Below, piece after piece: positions 24,781 through 37,908 of a stretch of 64,000 nucleotides of DNA; the first letter of the stretch is position 1; each line of letters starts with the position of its first letter. The position numbers and the translations under genes were made by a program. Source of the DNA: Liolophura sinensis (taxonomy: Eukaryota; Mollusca; Polyplacophora; Chitonida; Chitonidae); NCBI RefSeq assembly GCF_032854445.1, contig NC_088302.1:48142046-48206045 (forward strand). Reading direction: 5' to 3'. Below the pieces are notes generated by a model. It was given only the letters and a program-made list of their open reading frames with translations. It was not told the DNA's origin and did no database searches.

Positions 24781-27599
24781 CAAACGGTATTTATTTACTA
24801 TTATCGTTTCTTTTTTGGCATATTCTTTTTTTCGGATCTTCACTCAACGTTTGACCTATTGCATATTTGGTTTGGGTTTATCACAAAATAATTTAGAGAA
24901 ATTATTCCCTTTCCCTTTTCAACTCTTGCACTTCATCTACTTTTCCCATGAAATAGGGATTTGAGTGGTCAACTTCAACACCCTGATTTAGTGTGATGCT
25001 TCGTCGTCACGATCCAAGAATACCGGGGGTCTCAGATCTACAACCGACGGACTGAAGAAAGCGAAGAGGTTGATAATTAATTCAACAAGGCATGTTGGTT
25101 GGAAATGGTCGATTTAGATGGTGGATACAGACAAAACGTTAAATTCTTTAGCGGTGAAATAACCGAGTTATACGAAACACATTATTTCTTAATACGTCAG
25201 TGTGCGTTTTATCTGCTGTGGGTAAAGACGCGAGTGTGGGGCTGTCGGAGAACATTGTCTGCTAGGACGTATCCCTTGGGGACAACTGGGGGCTTGATTG
25301 AATCCGACGGCCCACAGTCCGCTGTATAGCAGCCGGGTGATAATATTGGCAAAATGCTTAATGCAAGATTTTGATCACTTCTTGATTCGATTTTGATTAT
25401 TACTCGGCAAAGACGTGTTATGAAGCCTGCTCTGCGACCGCAACTTTTTGCGACGCTTTCACGGAATGTCGACCCAGTGGCTTCCCGTCTCACAAAGGCA
25501 AGGTGTGGAGGTGAGCAGGTTGCCATGATCCCAGCGCTGCTTATTGAATGAGTCCAATCCTGGGGGTAATCGCTTCTTTAGCAGGGATTTAAAGGTCTGC
25601 TCCGTGTAAGCTCGAAATTTGATCAATCTGTCCGAAGAAGCAAAGAAAGCCAAAACAGTCAGGGACTCGGATGTAGTCTGGCTTTGTCAACTAGGCGCGA
25701 AACCTAAAGCAGTTATCGATGCCACAAGCCAATTCGATTTTTAAAAAAATTTATTACGACTGTGAAGTGGGTCAGTTAATTGTTTTTGTTAGATTTTCAA
25801 GTGACTTGTTTGCCCAAATATTCATAGATCCTTTTCGTGTATATTGGCACTTTACTTTCACGAATTACTATTCAAGCAATAGTTTACTTATTGAGTCATA
25901 TTAGAGCAACAAGTTTAAGAGACATGATGGTTACTGAATATCCAGCGACTCGGTTTCGGTAATACATCCAGAAAATGTCCCATGCACATCGTGACACAAA
26001 CTATCTGTGTGTTAAGACTTAAAGGCGTTACTTTGCAAACAGAGCGTCGATTATAATCATTGTGTTTGAGCAAGGTTTTCTTGCCAAAAAGGCTCTATTC
26101 AATTACCTGATAAAACTAAATGCAGGGGAATATAGCTTGAGGCTGTTCACTTTTTTTTATAACTATAGTGACGCTGTGATTTTTTCACCAGCTTCTCGAG
26201 TTCCGCTTGCCAATAAGATTTAATGCGTGGTGCTTCTAGAGATCAAAGGAATTAAGCAGGAACACATTTTTTATTGGAGTAGAGATACATTAGGGAAATG
26301 TCATAAAATCTAAATCCACAGGTAAAATACTCGTTTCCCGCGGTAACAGGTAAAGCACACTAACGACTTAATCTTTTGTCCGCCATAGGGGCGGTCCCCT
26401 TCAAGATTCAATCTCCCGTCTACCCCCCAATTTTGATGGTTATCAACTAATTTTCTTATCTTTGAATTTCAAAACTAAAAGGAGACTCGTGTCAGTCTTG
26501 ATAACCTGAAATTACCCCTGGCGAAAAGTCAAAGGTATGTACAACCTCGGCGCACGACTTAAAATTGGGTCAAATAATAGGCGAGAATGTCAATGCTTAT
26601 AATCTGATAGTATTCGTGTAGGATGCGTTTATCGTTGAATACACGAGGTAATAGGACAATAGAAGAGGTGACACTTTACGCAGTTCCCTGCTGTCTGTTT
26701 GGTGTTGACATTCTCTGACCGTCTGTTGACACTGAGAGAGACTCTCAGCAGGATAATCAGAATTGTCAAAACACAGAAATCTCAAGGAGCCCAAGAACTG
26801 CACAAAAAGATGCCATACCGACCACGACATATATAGATCGTCAAGAAAGAAAGGATTGCGTAAAACTTTAATTATATTTCGATAATTCGATTTGATCCCA
26901 AATATTTAACATCACGCCATATGATTAATAATATTGAAGGACAAATCAGTCAACAGAAATAAATAATATTTGAAAACGTAGGCAAAGATAAGCATTTTCC
27001 ATGACTTCTAAACAGGGTTTCAATATACGTTTATGTCTTGTCTTCCATTGTGAAATCTATATAGAGTTCCATATTTGGATTGTGATGCGTTTTCCATGCA
27101 TACACTGTGGTCTTAATTATTTTATTCTTAACACAAAATTTCTTGTCACTTATAATTTTAAAAGGCGTTATATTTAAGTATTTATACGGCGGTATATCCA
27201 CCACGTACGGGTGAGCCATCATACCATTTACGTATATAAAGGGAAAGTGTTTGAAACTTGACATCGTCCACAGTTTTAAGTCACAGAACACTAGTTTATC
27301 AACCACAAGACTGTTTTTTTTAGAACAGTTCAGAGCAACTCTTCAGTTCAGTAGAACACTGATATATCATGCATGTCGAATGAAGTTCGTTTTTCCCGCC
27401 CCTGCATAAAAGGCGTATACCTTTGAATGAATTCGAAGGTAGAATTAATCTGTAGAGTTTAAATTTCAGTTGAGAATGAAAGGGTTCAATGCAATTTGAA
27501 GACAAAATATCCTGCATTGGCACATTGGTAATTTTACTGTTGTATATGATTTTATGCTTCTGAACAGACATTCGTACACTCACTGTCAACCAAAATAAT
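24781..27599. other. Intergenic, no gene recognised
   Basis: No gene or clear repeat. The overlapping open frames at 25099-25653 on both strands have no recognised domain. Confidence 0.45.
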
Positions 27600-27960
27600 C
27601 TCAAGGTCATTTCTCGAAACAATGTTTAACACAAACCACAAAAGAACTATAAGAAAGTAAATGAAGTACGAAATTAGGACCTATTCATGCAAAGAGAAGA
27701 AATCAGCTATTTTCAATCATGCAGGAAAGACGCAAGGTATGTTCGAGGCAAATTAGTGAAATCAGTATATTGTTCAAATTTTGTACCATGCTAGTACATA
27801 AGCTGTAAAATCAAAATATGTACCTCAGTTGCGCTGACTGCAACTGTCCATATATCAAACTTGGCGATCTAATTAAACACCATGCATATACATCTCCATT
27901 AATAGCTCCCGGCTTAATATTCCAAGCTTGTACTATGCTGGTATATAAGTTGTCGATATA
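27600..27960 (+). repeat. Dispersed repeat family C, copy 1
   Basis: Shares AACAATGTTTAACACAAACC, then ATGCAAAGAGAAGAAATCAG, then GGAAAGACGCAAGGTATGTT with copies at 29.5, 40.8 (minus) and 43.1 kb (minus). It is followed by CCATGCTAGTACATAAGCTG and a partial second pass near 27930-27955 (ACTATGCTGGTATATAAGTT). Confidence 0.6.
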
Positions 27961-28963
27961 ACTTGATGGCTTTCTAGACTGTCTATCTTGCTTAGAAGAC
28001 TTGTTACACTGGGTGCATGTCTATAACAGATGATATTTTGTTTTTCGACACCTCCAAGGGTTTAGCACATGTCACCGACAAGGTGAGAGATCCGCAGAGA
28101 CGACGAATTGTTAACAGACCTAGATCAACAAGGTGAAGCTACTTAACACATGTGGAGAGTGTGACGTCATTTGATGATCAACCCAACAGGGGACATCTAA
28201 TTGTTTCTACTCTCGTGATTGAAGTCCACACATACTGACTGGCGCTTAGATCATTGCGCTTCAAGGAAAACATCATGGAGTTGTGACTAAGCTTATACAC
28301 AACACTAGAGATATAAACATCATTCGAAGGCCAGAATAAAACAAAATGCACACAAACAAAAAAACATGCTCATAAACTTTGGCTTTTGCAAATACATGTT
28401 ACAGAAGCACACATTTCCACACACACCATGTGTAACGCGTATTTAACGCATGCATGTATCTGTACTCACTATGTTTTGTGTCTGTCCAAGAATTTTAAGC
28501 ACAGCATTAGATGTTCGTACTTATAGCATCAATAATCTTCGATAGTCACAAAGGCCACTTGAAAATTAATGCCTATTGTGTAAAGAGTCGGGGATATTAG
28601 CCAGTTAAAGAGATAATGAAATAAAATTAATTACTTAATGCTATGATTAGCTTGCGTAATGCAATTCAAGGGTTACATCAGCTATACGAGCAGCTGACGT
28701 GGGATGTAGCTTGACTGCTCACACCAATGGAAACCCTACACTGCCTATTCTGTTCTTCACACCTGCCCCTGGGTAACTCCGGGGTTAACTCGCGCGCGGG
28801 GGTAATGGGTTTACAACACTCTACTTTCTTGTTAGATAACCAAGCTCAAACAACGGCGTGTTGTCATGCGCTAAATTTGCACGGTGTTCGACCTGAACGA
28901 CGCAGAGACAAGGGAGCTAACCTTAACGTGAGATGTAAAGCTGGCTGTGGAAAGAAAGAAATT
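27961..28963. other. Intergenic, no gene recognised
   Basis: No gene or assignable repeat. It precedes the SINE insertion site at 28964. Confidence 0.45.
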
Positions 28964-28974
28964 TGTTCTGCTCA

Positions 28975-29096
28975 ATTTATTTATTTATTTGATTGGTGTT
29001 TTACGCCGTATTCAAGAATATTTCACTCATACGACGGCGGTCAGCATTATGGTGGGAGGAAATCGGAGGAAACCCGGAGGAGTCCGACGAAACCCC
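28975..29096 (-). mobile_element. SINE-1 copy, 5'-truncated, with TSD
   Basis: A 122-bp copy comprising the ATTT tail, tail block TTGGTGTTTTACGCCGTATT and part of the body. It is flanked by an exact 11-bp duplication TGTTCTGCTCA at 28964-28974 and 29097-29107. It accounts for the middle of the 172-codon frame at 28727-29245, which is therefore not a gene. Confidence 0.92.
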
Positions 29097-29107
29097 TGTT
29101 CTGCTCA

Positions 29108-29495
29108 GGAAAGCAGAGTATAACACGTTCCACGTGCTCCTCTCAAAGCATTCGTGAAATTACTCGACCTTTCATATTGTCACTCTTATCAGGAATCTTA
29201 TCCATGATCTTCTGCCTCTTTTTCTGTGTACATTGCTTGCGTTAAACACCAACGAAAAAACCTTAATAAATGCCTCTCTCTTTGAGCCAGCGGCCGTGTG
29301 CTGTACAAATATCCAGTTGAGACTCTTGCATCTCTGTAAGTCTAGGTTTCTTTTCAGAAATTTATTTTCATATCATATATCACCCATCTCGGGATGGTTT
29401 TAATTACCAGGGCTGGCAATTAGAAAAACTTACCCTGTATTTAAAAAATGGCTTATTTGCGCAGTTAGCAATCTATGTGTCGAAAAAGACGTTTG
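29108..29495. other. Intergenic, no gene recognised
   Basis: Nothing recognisable. Confidence 0.4.
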
Positions 29496-29720
29496 CTTAC
29501 CGGCCTCCAAGCAAGATGGACGTTCCACGTCAATAACCGCAAGGCCAATTTCCAAATCCACGTTTAACACAAACAACCAACGGACTAGGAAAGTATATAT
29601 AGTCAAAAAATAGGACGGACTTATGCAAAGAGAAGCAATCAACAGTTTTCAATGGTGTTGAAAGACGCAAGGAATATTGTAGGCAAATGGGTGGAATTAG
29701 TATTCAAATGCAAGGTGTTT
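29496..29720 (+). repeat. Dispersed repeat family C, copy 2
   Basis: Contains GGACGTTCCACGTCAATAAC, then ACGTTTAACACAAACAACC, then TATGCAAAGAGAAGCAATCA and GTGTTGAAAGACGCAAGGAA. The order of blocks is the same as in copy 1. Confidence 0.6.
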
Positions 29721-30460
29721 GTGGGAATGATTTAATTAACCTACACTTTCAACCTGCTACTCAGAGCTCACAGGCGGAAATGGAAGATAATTTCCAATTA
29801 GCAGTTTAATGAAAGGAGTGATAATCTACATTTAATCTATTGGCTTGACTAGCGTTTGATTTTGATAAGGTCATGCCTTCATTTATATAAATCTTATTTG
29901 TGGATCGAATTATACCAGTTAATGATGTAAACGTGTACCTGTTAGCTGAACTGATGTAGCAAATTACCGATCAGAGATGAAAGAGCTTCCCAAAGCTATT
30001 CGTTAGCATCAAGCCTGTACATTTTCCAGTGGTTTTGTATGTATTAGCACGTCTTCATGGATGGACTCTGATATAGACTAGTCATTGCGTAGTAAAAATT
30101 GTGTTAGCCTGTTTCCACTGATTGCAACCCGATACCAATTATCACATATTGTTACAGGCTAACCTTTCGTAGCGCTTCCATGTGAGGGGAACACGGCCTT
30201 CGTTATCTTCTCTTATCGCTTCACCTCCTGATCGGATGTTTATACTGACATTCATTGTTGCCCCTTTTCACTCGGCACAATGACTGACATAATGTTACAT
30301 TGTTTATTTCTTGACCCCTTGATCGGTCAGCTGCAAATGGTCATGTTACCGTCCCAGCTGTTAGCTTGGACTCGACAAAATGCTCGACACCATTGTTAAC
30401 TAATAAGCTAAACTGCATTCGACGTAGAATATTGGCAATTAAAGGGCCAGTTCCATCATG
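29721..30460. other. Intergenic, no gene recognised
   Basis: Nothing recognisable. Confidence 0.4.
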
Positions 30461-30620
30461 AAAACCTAACCGTCACGATGTTGGTGCACGTTAATGCTGA
30501 AATTTTCGGTATTGTCTCTTATTTGTTCAAACAGAATATATCAGTATCAAGACGTTGTAGCTTGTTCAAGTAGAAAACATAACAATCACGATGTTATAGC
30601 TTGTTAAAAGAGAAGATCTT
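30461..30620. repeat. Small array of the 39-bp minisatellite
   Basis: Contains three to four diverged units of the type GACGTTGTAGCTTGTTCAAG and AACAATCACGATGTTATAGC, the same unit as the larger array at 31117-31437. Confidence 0.6.
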
Positions 30621-31116
30621 TTCAAAATCGAAGTTGGCATCACTTAATAGTCCACTAAAAACTATGCAAAAATATACTTTCATTTATTTTTTGAGATTTT
30701 TGTGAAGAGAGTTAAAGACGTCCAATCGTCCGAATTGTAAGGTGGATTTTATGTATCATACTATCAGATTTTAGGAACTCTGACGTCACAGGAAGTTTTT
30801 CCAGCTCTTAAATCACAACACTGAATGTTGGAATAACTCTTTTTACCCATGAGTAAAAGATTGTACTGAAATAATGTTCCCAAAATTCCTTCTTTTGGTT
30901 GAACATCAGGAAAAAAAAGGCGACGTGGCGTCGGAGTGCCTAGATACTGTCAGTATGGCTCTACCATTGAATTTTAATATTTGAACGTGTTTCAACACTG
31001 AAAAAAATCTAAAAAACTTGAATGAAATAGTTTTTTAGAAATAGTTAATGAACGCATAGTTTTCGGTTGCCTACCTGATGAACCTTACTTCATAATTAAG
31101 GTTTCTTGTACTTTAA
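30621..31116. other. Spacer between two arrays of the same minisatellite
   Basis: No gene recognised. Unique-looking AT-rich sequence. Confidence 0.4.
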
Positions 31117-31437
31117 AGCATAAGGCTTCAAAATAAGACGCTGTGGCTTATTCAAACAATAGGTCTGAACATAAAGATGTTATGTAGCTTGCTTAAGCAT
31201 AAAACTTCATTACAAAATGCTGTAGCTTATTCACGGAAAAAGTCTTAACATCACGATGTTGTACCGTATTCAAGCATAAAACTTCGTTATCAAGAACCTG
31301 TAGAACCTTATTCAAGTAAAAGGTTTGAACATCAAGTTGCTGTACCTTGTTCAAGCAGAAGGCCCAGCCACCCAGATGCTGTAGTTTGTTCAAATAGAAA
31401 ACCCAGCCATCCAGGTTTTGAAGTTTGTTCAGAGAAA
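31117..31437. repeat. 39-bp minisatellite, about 8 units
   Basis: Units of 38-41 bp follow the pattern GTAGCTTRTTCAAGCATAAA ... ACATCACGATGCT. Because 39 bp is 13 codons, it yields a minus-strand frame (31193-31393) with a 13-residue LNKVQ-type repeat. That frame has no similarity I recognise. Confidence 0.75.
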
Positions 31438-31970
31438 GCCTAATAATCGCAATACCGTTAGTTGTTTACGCAAAGTCTTGTTGCTATTGTTCGTTAAAGC
31501 ACATAACTTTATGTATATACGGTGTTGTAATATGGTCAAAGAAAAGAAAAAAGCTTCGTAATGCCATAACTCAATTGTATAAGTAAAAACATGCATGTTG
31601 CTATAGTTTGTTGGCCTCGCCGATATTGCTCTCGGGCTCTTGGTGGCAATACGAACTCAACAACGCTCGTATTTTGGCACTCGTTGGAAATGACTTGCCT
31701 TCCATGCATGCGCCAGCACAACATGCCATACCCATTGAGCTCGCTCTGTAGGTGTCATGGACAGGTGAGGAAAGTTACTTCGGCTTACGCAGTAAAAAGT
31801 TGATTCTTTGCGCGGACACTCAAATTTTCTTCACCGATAAAACTGACTGCCTTCGTAGTCGTCAGTGAGATATTCTTGGGTACATGAAGATACCTGAGAT
31901 ATTTACAGGCAGCGATGGTAATTGTGGGTTCTGACAGACATCGTGAGTGGACATCATTTGGGTGACAATG
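31438..31970. other. Intergenic, no gene recognised
   Basis: Several overlapping short open frames on both strands, none with a recognisable domain. Confidence 0.4.
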
Positions 31971-32200
31971 GATTTTGGTGTCCAAACAGATATTCGTGCA
32001 GTCGTCAACCATAATAGATGTTCCGTGCCAGTAATCGCAAGACTAATTTCCAAAACAACTTTCAAAACATTCAAATCTTACTTTGAATCGCTTTGATTGC
32101 AACTATTCATATATGAGGAACAAATGGCCACTTTAGTGTGGGCCTAACGCGTTAGAAAACCATGTGTGCAAATATCCCCACCGATGCCTGTGCATGTTCA
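31971..32200 (+). repeat. Dispersed repeat family C, copy 3 (partial)
   Basis: GTTCCGTGCCAGTAATCGCA and ACTAATTTCCAAAACAACTT match the first half of the family. The GCAAAGAGAAGC core is missing. GGCCACTTTAGTGTGGGCCT near 32128-32147 matches GGTCACTTTATTGTGTGGGC near 41.14 kb. Confidence 0.5.
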
Positions 32201-32853
32201 TAGCCAGAGGTCTCTCCGATGAATGACTGAATGTTCAAATCTGCTTGTACCGCTACTTACAATATACTTCCGTTGTTTCCAATCAGCAATTTGCCAAATA
32301 AAATATAAACATGGATACACAGGAAGAAAAAAATCTGGAGAAAATTTAAGCGTAGAAACTTTCCATATAGCCGTAAAGCGAAAGTGGAGGTTAGGATAGG
32401 GGGGTGGGAGGGGAGAGGCGTGGATAGTAAACTGCATAAAATCACTTAAACTCGCTTGTCAAATCATTAATCAAATAAAACCTTGTACCGGAAGTAATCC
32501 TGGGCTATCACATAGAGGCTATTGGATTAAACAGGTGAGACATTACTACGGTCATTGAGCATTTAGATCACGAAAGACTTATTGGTAACTTGGCAGAGGC
32601 TTATATATGTCTTCATAAACCCCTGAAACTGACCGTCATAATACAAGTGAAATATTATACTGTAAGTGGGTGTGGCCTAAATCCTTACTTGTATAAACGC
32701 CGCAAAATACTGTGCAATGCAGGCTATATGTAATATAGTAGGCCATGTAAGTTCTGATATTCTTGTCGTCTACATATCTGGACGAATAATGGTCATGTTC
32801 ATTTTAATGGGGAGAGTCTATATGATAATGAATATATTAAAATGGAAAAAGTA
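32201..32853. other. Intergenic, no gene recognised
   Basis: Nothing recognisable apart from a purine-rich G run near 32398-32416. Confidence 0.4.
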
Positions 32854-32866
32854 CACTTAATGAATT

Positions 32867-33077
32867 ATTTATTTATTTATTTATTTCATTGGTGTTTTAC
32901 GCCGTACTCAAGAACATTTCACTTATACGACGGCGGCCAGCATTTTGGTGGGAAGAAACCGGGCAGATCCCGGGGGAAACCCACGACCATCCTCAGGTTG
33001 CTGGTAGACCTTCGTACTTACGGCCGGAGATGAAGCCAGCATGAGCTGGACTTGAACTCACAGCGACCGCATTGGTG
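32867..33077 (-). mobile_element. SINE-1 copy, 5'-truncated, with TSD
   Basis: A 211-bp copy with the ATTT tail, tail block, body and B-box region. It is truncated just inside the tRNA-derived head, after CGACCGCATTGGTG. The exact 13-bp duplication CACTTAATGAATT flanks it at 32854-32866 and 33078-33090. Confidence 0.93.
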
Positions 33078-33090
33078 CACTTAATGAATT

Positions 33091-33599
33091 CACTGCCTGC
33101 TTGATAGGAGTAGCTGTTGAATATGACAGGATGATGAGTATAAGGAATGGTGGACGTCCCTTATAGGGGACAGTATGTTAATATTGTTATCCTGTGTTGA
33201 CAAGCATGGAGTCGAGGAACAAAGAGTCAAGATTAAACAAGCAGTACCCACTGTGCCGAAAAACCCACCATAAAGTCAAGATACATGAGGCAGCTTTGTT
33301 GCTGATCTCCCAACAAAGAATTTGCTTGGCCAATTAATCAGTTGCCGCATGCGAAGGAATATCTACATTGCTGAGGGTGATACTCCTAGACGTAATCTCA
33401 TTAACTAAAGACCAGTGTTCTAATGACAGTGCCATTACACTGTATATAAACATTTGGTATGACCGTAGAAAACTTAACAGACAATAAGTGGTGTCAACAG
33501 ACGTTATGAATTGAATCAAGTCGGTTTGCATACAGCAGACAAACGCTGAAGTTTTTGTTACAAGGCCATATTGCCGAAGTGTCTGTGACGAGTGAGTGA
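33091..33599. other. Intergenic, no gene recognised
   Basis: Nothing recognisable. The open frame at 33334-33624 (-) has no known domain. Confidence 0.4.
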
Positions 33600-33937
33600 G
33601 CGCTTGGGATTTAACGTCGTACAAAGTTAAAATTTTTCAGTCATATGAGGACGAAGGAATCTTTAGAGTGTATGTTATGTGCCTCCTTGTCGCAGGACGG
33701 ATTTCCACCGCTCTTTTATCTAGAACTGCTTCACTGAGACGACTTACCGATGGCAAGAAAGGCGTCCCGCTCGAGTCATTATACTGATACGGGTCAACTA
33801 GTTGTTGCACTATCCCTTTCATGCTGAAAGTTACAACTTCCTCTTTTAAGGTCTTAGGTGTGACTCGACCCAGGACTGACACTGGATCTACCGCTCCCGA
33901 AGAGGACGCTCTACAAACTGTGCTATCGGAGCTGGTT
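33600..33937 (-). mobile_element. SINE-2 copy, near full length
   Basis: The plus strand begins with GCTTGGGATTTAACGTCGTA (3' end of the element) and continues through GGACGGATTTCCACCGCTCT and GATACGGGTCAACTAGTTGT. It ends with the tRNA-like head (GGTGTGACTCGACCCAGGAC, then GGACGCTCTACAAACTGTGC), which on the minus strand gives an A-box-like GCACAGTTTGTAGAGCG. It explains most of the 152-codon minus frame at 33637-34095. The family is different from SINE-1 in head and body. Confidence 0.8.
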
Positions 33938-34684
33938 GCCTGTGACGAGTGATAACGACTCAGGTACAGAGTGAAGCAATCAAAAATACCGTAAGGCAAA
34001 TTAATCAAAGATGACGTCACAAAGGTTTTCAATGGCGCTGCATGCGATATGCTGGGTTTCAAGCAAAACTTGCAATACCTTGGGGCCAGTTTCACTAGAG
34101 ATTGAGGAATTTATGAATGCGAATGTAAATGATACGTCACAAATACGAAGGTTTGTGGACAACGTCCGTAGAAAATGGTACTTGTTGACTCGCTTAGCGA
34201 TCAGCATTGAAAGGTTAGAGCAAGGATGCATGACTGGTTGGCCTGGTGTGAGTATAATGTGATTGGGTGGGGTGTTAAATCTGGTGTCTTCAGCATGACA
34301 CTTCAGTGATGTCATATAGCACTCACACTGTCAGAAGAAGACACAGTATGTTTACACACATCTATAATGATTCCTGGTCCCTATGCATGTTCATTGTGCT
34401 GCCTCACTGAAACGCCTACCCAGCCGGCCACAGCACACTTACTGAAAGAATGACCAATACACTTTGCCTATCTCGTTATCTTATAAGCGCCATGTCAGGA
34501 AACTACCAAAATAGCATATGATCAAACCTTGGGTATAACTTAACTTTGAATCCAGATCAACACTCTAAACTCCAGAACACGTGGGTTGTTTATATGTGAT
34601 TGAATAAATGCATGATGTCCATCACTTGGACTAGCATGTTAGAGGATACACAGTTTTGGAGAATGATTTTGCAGACTTGAATTC
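33938..34684. other. Intergenic, no gene recognised
   Basis: Overlapping open frames on both strands at 34001-34315 have no recognised domain. Confidence 0.4.
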
Positions 34685-34870
34685 AGGGCTCGTATTTATT
34701 AAGCAACTTAAGACTTACGTCATAAATTTCACGTGCCTAAAAAGCCAAACACAGAAGAGGACAGAGCTCAAATTGTGCATTGCTCTGCAGTAATGAATCA
34801 GTGTACAGATATTAAACTGTGTTTGAATTTTTGACTTAGGTCTATAGACTTTCGATAAATATAGGCCCAA
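34685..34870. mobile_element. MITE-like element with imperfect inverted ends
   Basis: The left end AGGGCTCGTATTTATTAAGC runs on into ACTTAAGACTTACGTCA. The right end, reverse-complemented, gives TTGGGCCTATATTTATCGAA and then CTATAGACCTAAGTCA. This GGGCCCGTATTTAT...CTTAAGTC pattern is one I associate with mollusc genomes. The element is about 186 bp and non-coding. Confidence 0.6.
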
Positions 34871-34934
34871 GTCTCTGCATGGTTGGAATACGGTTTTAAG
34901 TCAGAAGATTTGTCACATAGCTGGCGAATGGCGG

Positions 34935-35007
34935 TGGTTTACTCCCGTGCAGACACTTCGGTTTTCCTCATCCATAAATTAAACACCAAATAAATAAAGA
35001 AATAAAT
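34935..35007 (+). mobile_element. Degenerate SINE-1-like tail
   Basis: CGGTTTTCCTCATCCATAAA then TTAAACACCAAATAAATAAA resembles the SINE-1 body and tail with the middle block lost. Confidence 0.35.
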
Positions 35008-35384
35008 TGTGGATATGCATTCTCAAACAATAAGTGATCTCGAAGAATTCGAGGGACTATTTCAGTAGGCATCCGTCAATAATTATCAGGCTCCGCACTC
35101 GCATTTCCACCCACTAGATGTTTATTACCGAGTTTTGCTTCATACATTTGCTGTAGAGAAACGTGGAGTGGATTATAAGATAAACAGCTGTAGGTGTGCC
35201 AGTCATGGTGTGTATGATAATTGATGTCACTCGCTACACGTATGTACACTGATCAAATTACTGTCTACGACTTCAACGAAACCATTTCATATGTAAGATT
35301 AACCTGCTTCAGCATTGTTTTTCAATTTCAGGTTTGAGATAGCCACTATTATACAATGCATGTCTAAAAAATGGAACGCTTCCG
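35008..35384. other. Intergenic, no gene recognised
   Basis: Nothing recognisable. Confidence 0.4.
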
Positions 35385-35480
35385 ATTCTAAGCGTCAGGT
35401 TCGACATTTGCATGCCATTCGTAAACCACAAAACGATGTTCCAAGTGGATAACAGTAAAACACATCTCCAAAACAACGTA
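35385..35480 (+). repeat. Dispersed repeat family C, copy 4 (partial)
   Basis: AAGCGTCAGGTTCGACATTT, CATTCGTAAACCACAAAACG and GTTCCAAGTGGATAACAG match 42442-42540 block by block. Confidence 0.55.
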
Positions 35481-37908
35481 AAACACCGGTTCTCAAAGTA
35501 ATATTTAAAAAATAATAAAGCTGATAACATTTAAGGAAGAAGCTGTCAGGAAAGAATTCTTTTGTCTAGTCAGGGTGTTCAAATCTAGTTTCAGCCTTGT
35601 ATGGTCAATGAAGAATGTCTAGATCTAATACAAGCATAGGTCCCTAACTCGCGCTTTCATTACAACAGTCATGTTCATGTAATAAACATCCATGGTGATA
35701 CAGACAAGAGTTAAATATACGACTATAGGACAAATTTTAAAGCACATTGCCAGAAGTATTGAATGGTCTGCCCATATTTGTCCAGAATAGTGTTATAAAT
35801 AACAGCCATCGTTTTTAAGTGACTACAAATGCTACAAGTGGAGGTAGACGCCATTAATAGGACCCTTTGGTATATTACTATCGATATCAAGATAGTTTAC
35901 AATTTCAGAAATTTAAAATATCCCTTTTGTCAGAAAGGCCGTGTGAGAAAAGACATGAAGTCTGCGGATTGGAAAAAGTCAACGCGGCATGTAGTAAACA
36001 TTTAATTACAACATAAAGGCATGGATACAATTTAAAACTATTGCAACTATTCAGATACCTGCATAATTAGTTACTTACTTGCTTAATTTATAAATATTAC
36101 TTTATTTCAGTGTCATTTGATAAAAACTCAGGAACAAATCCATTATTAATGTATGATGTTAATGTATGACAGAAGTTGAATATAGGTAGCCTCGAATTCA
36201 AATTTTACTTTTTATTAACATGAAGTTGCTGTAAATGTATTACTTCGTTTCATTCTAAAATACAGGGAAAAAAGTTAAAATTCCTGAGAATCCTCTATTT
36301 TTTGCCATCGCAGGTGCATATGGAAAAGAGTAACTATGGCGTCACATCAAGATTCTGAAGGCCACCTAGTGAAGCCTATAGATCAGCTCTGCTACGGGCA
36401 GAATAAAACCGCGACTATACAATTCTATGCGAATGTCCTTGAGAGATATTAAGTTTGTCAGACAAGGGCTTAAGTCGATTCTCACCACGCGTCAGTCTTT
36501 CTTGTTCAGTGTAACAAAGGTCATTCGCTGAGGCTGAAGTGAAGGAAGGTCCCCAAAGCTCTCTTAATTTCCTTTTCAAAGAAGTGGTCAAGTAGTGGAC
36601 ATTGACTTAAACACCTGCTCTTATGTGGCCACCATATGGTCATCTGTCCATGAATGACGTCTTTGCTCATTCAGTTTGTCCCGAGTTGCTGCCCACTTAT
36701 CTTCATTCTACATTGTTCTACTTGTCACTCCATTTAACGCTCATTGTCCTCCAATTCTTCGACACTTAACCTGGCTGCCCTGGTAGTTGTTAAACAATGT
36801 CTGTTTTTGAGCGGTTGGTCACTCGCTGGAGTTGGCGAACGATTGTTGCTTAAACAAATACACCTCGACTCTTTGCACATGACCGTTGTTTTGGCCTCCT
36901 ACTCCTAAGGCTGAGTGAGAATGTGTTTAAAAGATAGCTTGCATCTTTAATTGAACAAATGTGATGACTCATAATTTGTGACCATCGGGACAAAACCTAC
37001 CTACTACCATTTTCAATATGGCATTTATGTTCAGTGCAGTATGAACATGTATCTACTTTGGACTTCTCGGCTCTCTACACCACAATCCCTCATCAAGATT
37101 TAACCCAGCGCCTCAGTGAGCTGATTACTAAAATCATTATAATAAAGCATTAAAAGAACTATATCCCAGTTCACAAAAGTTAAAGGACTCCTGATTCTTC
37201 ATCCTGATGCATGGTACAGGACCTTCTCTAGAGTCAACTGTAAGATAAGATACTTTAATTTCGATACTGTTAACGAATCATTTATATTTAGCAAGCGATA
37301 TCCCAGATCGCAATGCATGTGATTTATATATTTTTCGCGTTGTTACATATGCTAGATCTAACATCAACAATTTCATTATACGCCAAGAATTATTGCTGCT
37401 GAAACTTTCTAAGTCGACGATTTAGAAGGGCCTCGATTTAAAATTCCTTAAATTTTGCCAGTCATATACCAGACATTAGTTATTACTTATTATCATAGCG
37501 TGGAAGATATCTAAGTGTGTAATTCCCTATCTAATTTCGGTAAACCAGGAGCTTGGGGGCCTGTATTTGCAGTAAAAGCTTAACTAACGTACTGTTATGT
37601 CTTTTCTTTTATATCAGCTTTATATCAGAATATTGTTAAAAAAACTTGTTGTGAACTATGTACTGGAGCTGATGTATCGGATGTTACATGTTTCCGGTGT
37701 GAACGCTGAATTGCTGACTACGTCTACTTCCAGGGAACTATACCTTCAGTTACAGTTATATGTATATAGAGATTACAGAATGTGATGCCCATTTTTTATT
37801 AATGGGTCGTTGGGAGTATGACTTTGGATATTGGTTTACTGGGGACTGAATTGTAATTTGGATACATTTATTTACAATTTAAAAGTGCAGATATGAAACA
37901 GAAGAATA
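35481..37908. other. Intergenic, no gene recognised
   Basis: 2.4 kb with no recognised gene or repeat. Confidence 0.4.

Noticed and set aside
28727..29245. 172-codon plus-strand open frame
   Set aside because: Its middle is a SINE-1 insertion with an exact target-site duplication. The flanking parts have no recognised domain.
33637..34095. 152-codon minus-strand open frame
   Set aside because: Most of it is antisense or sense read-through of a SINE-2 copy; there is no known domain.
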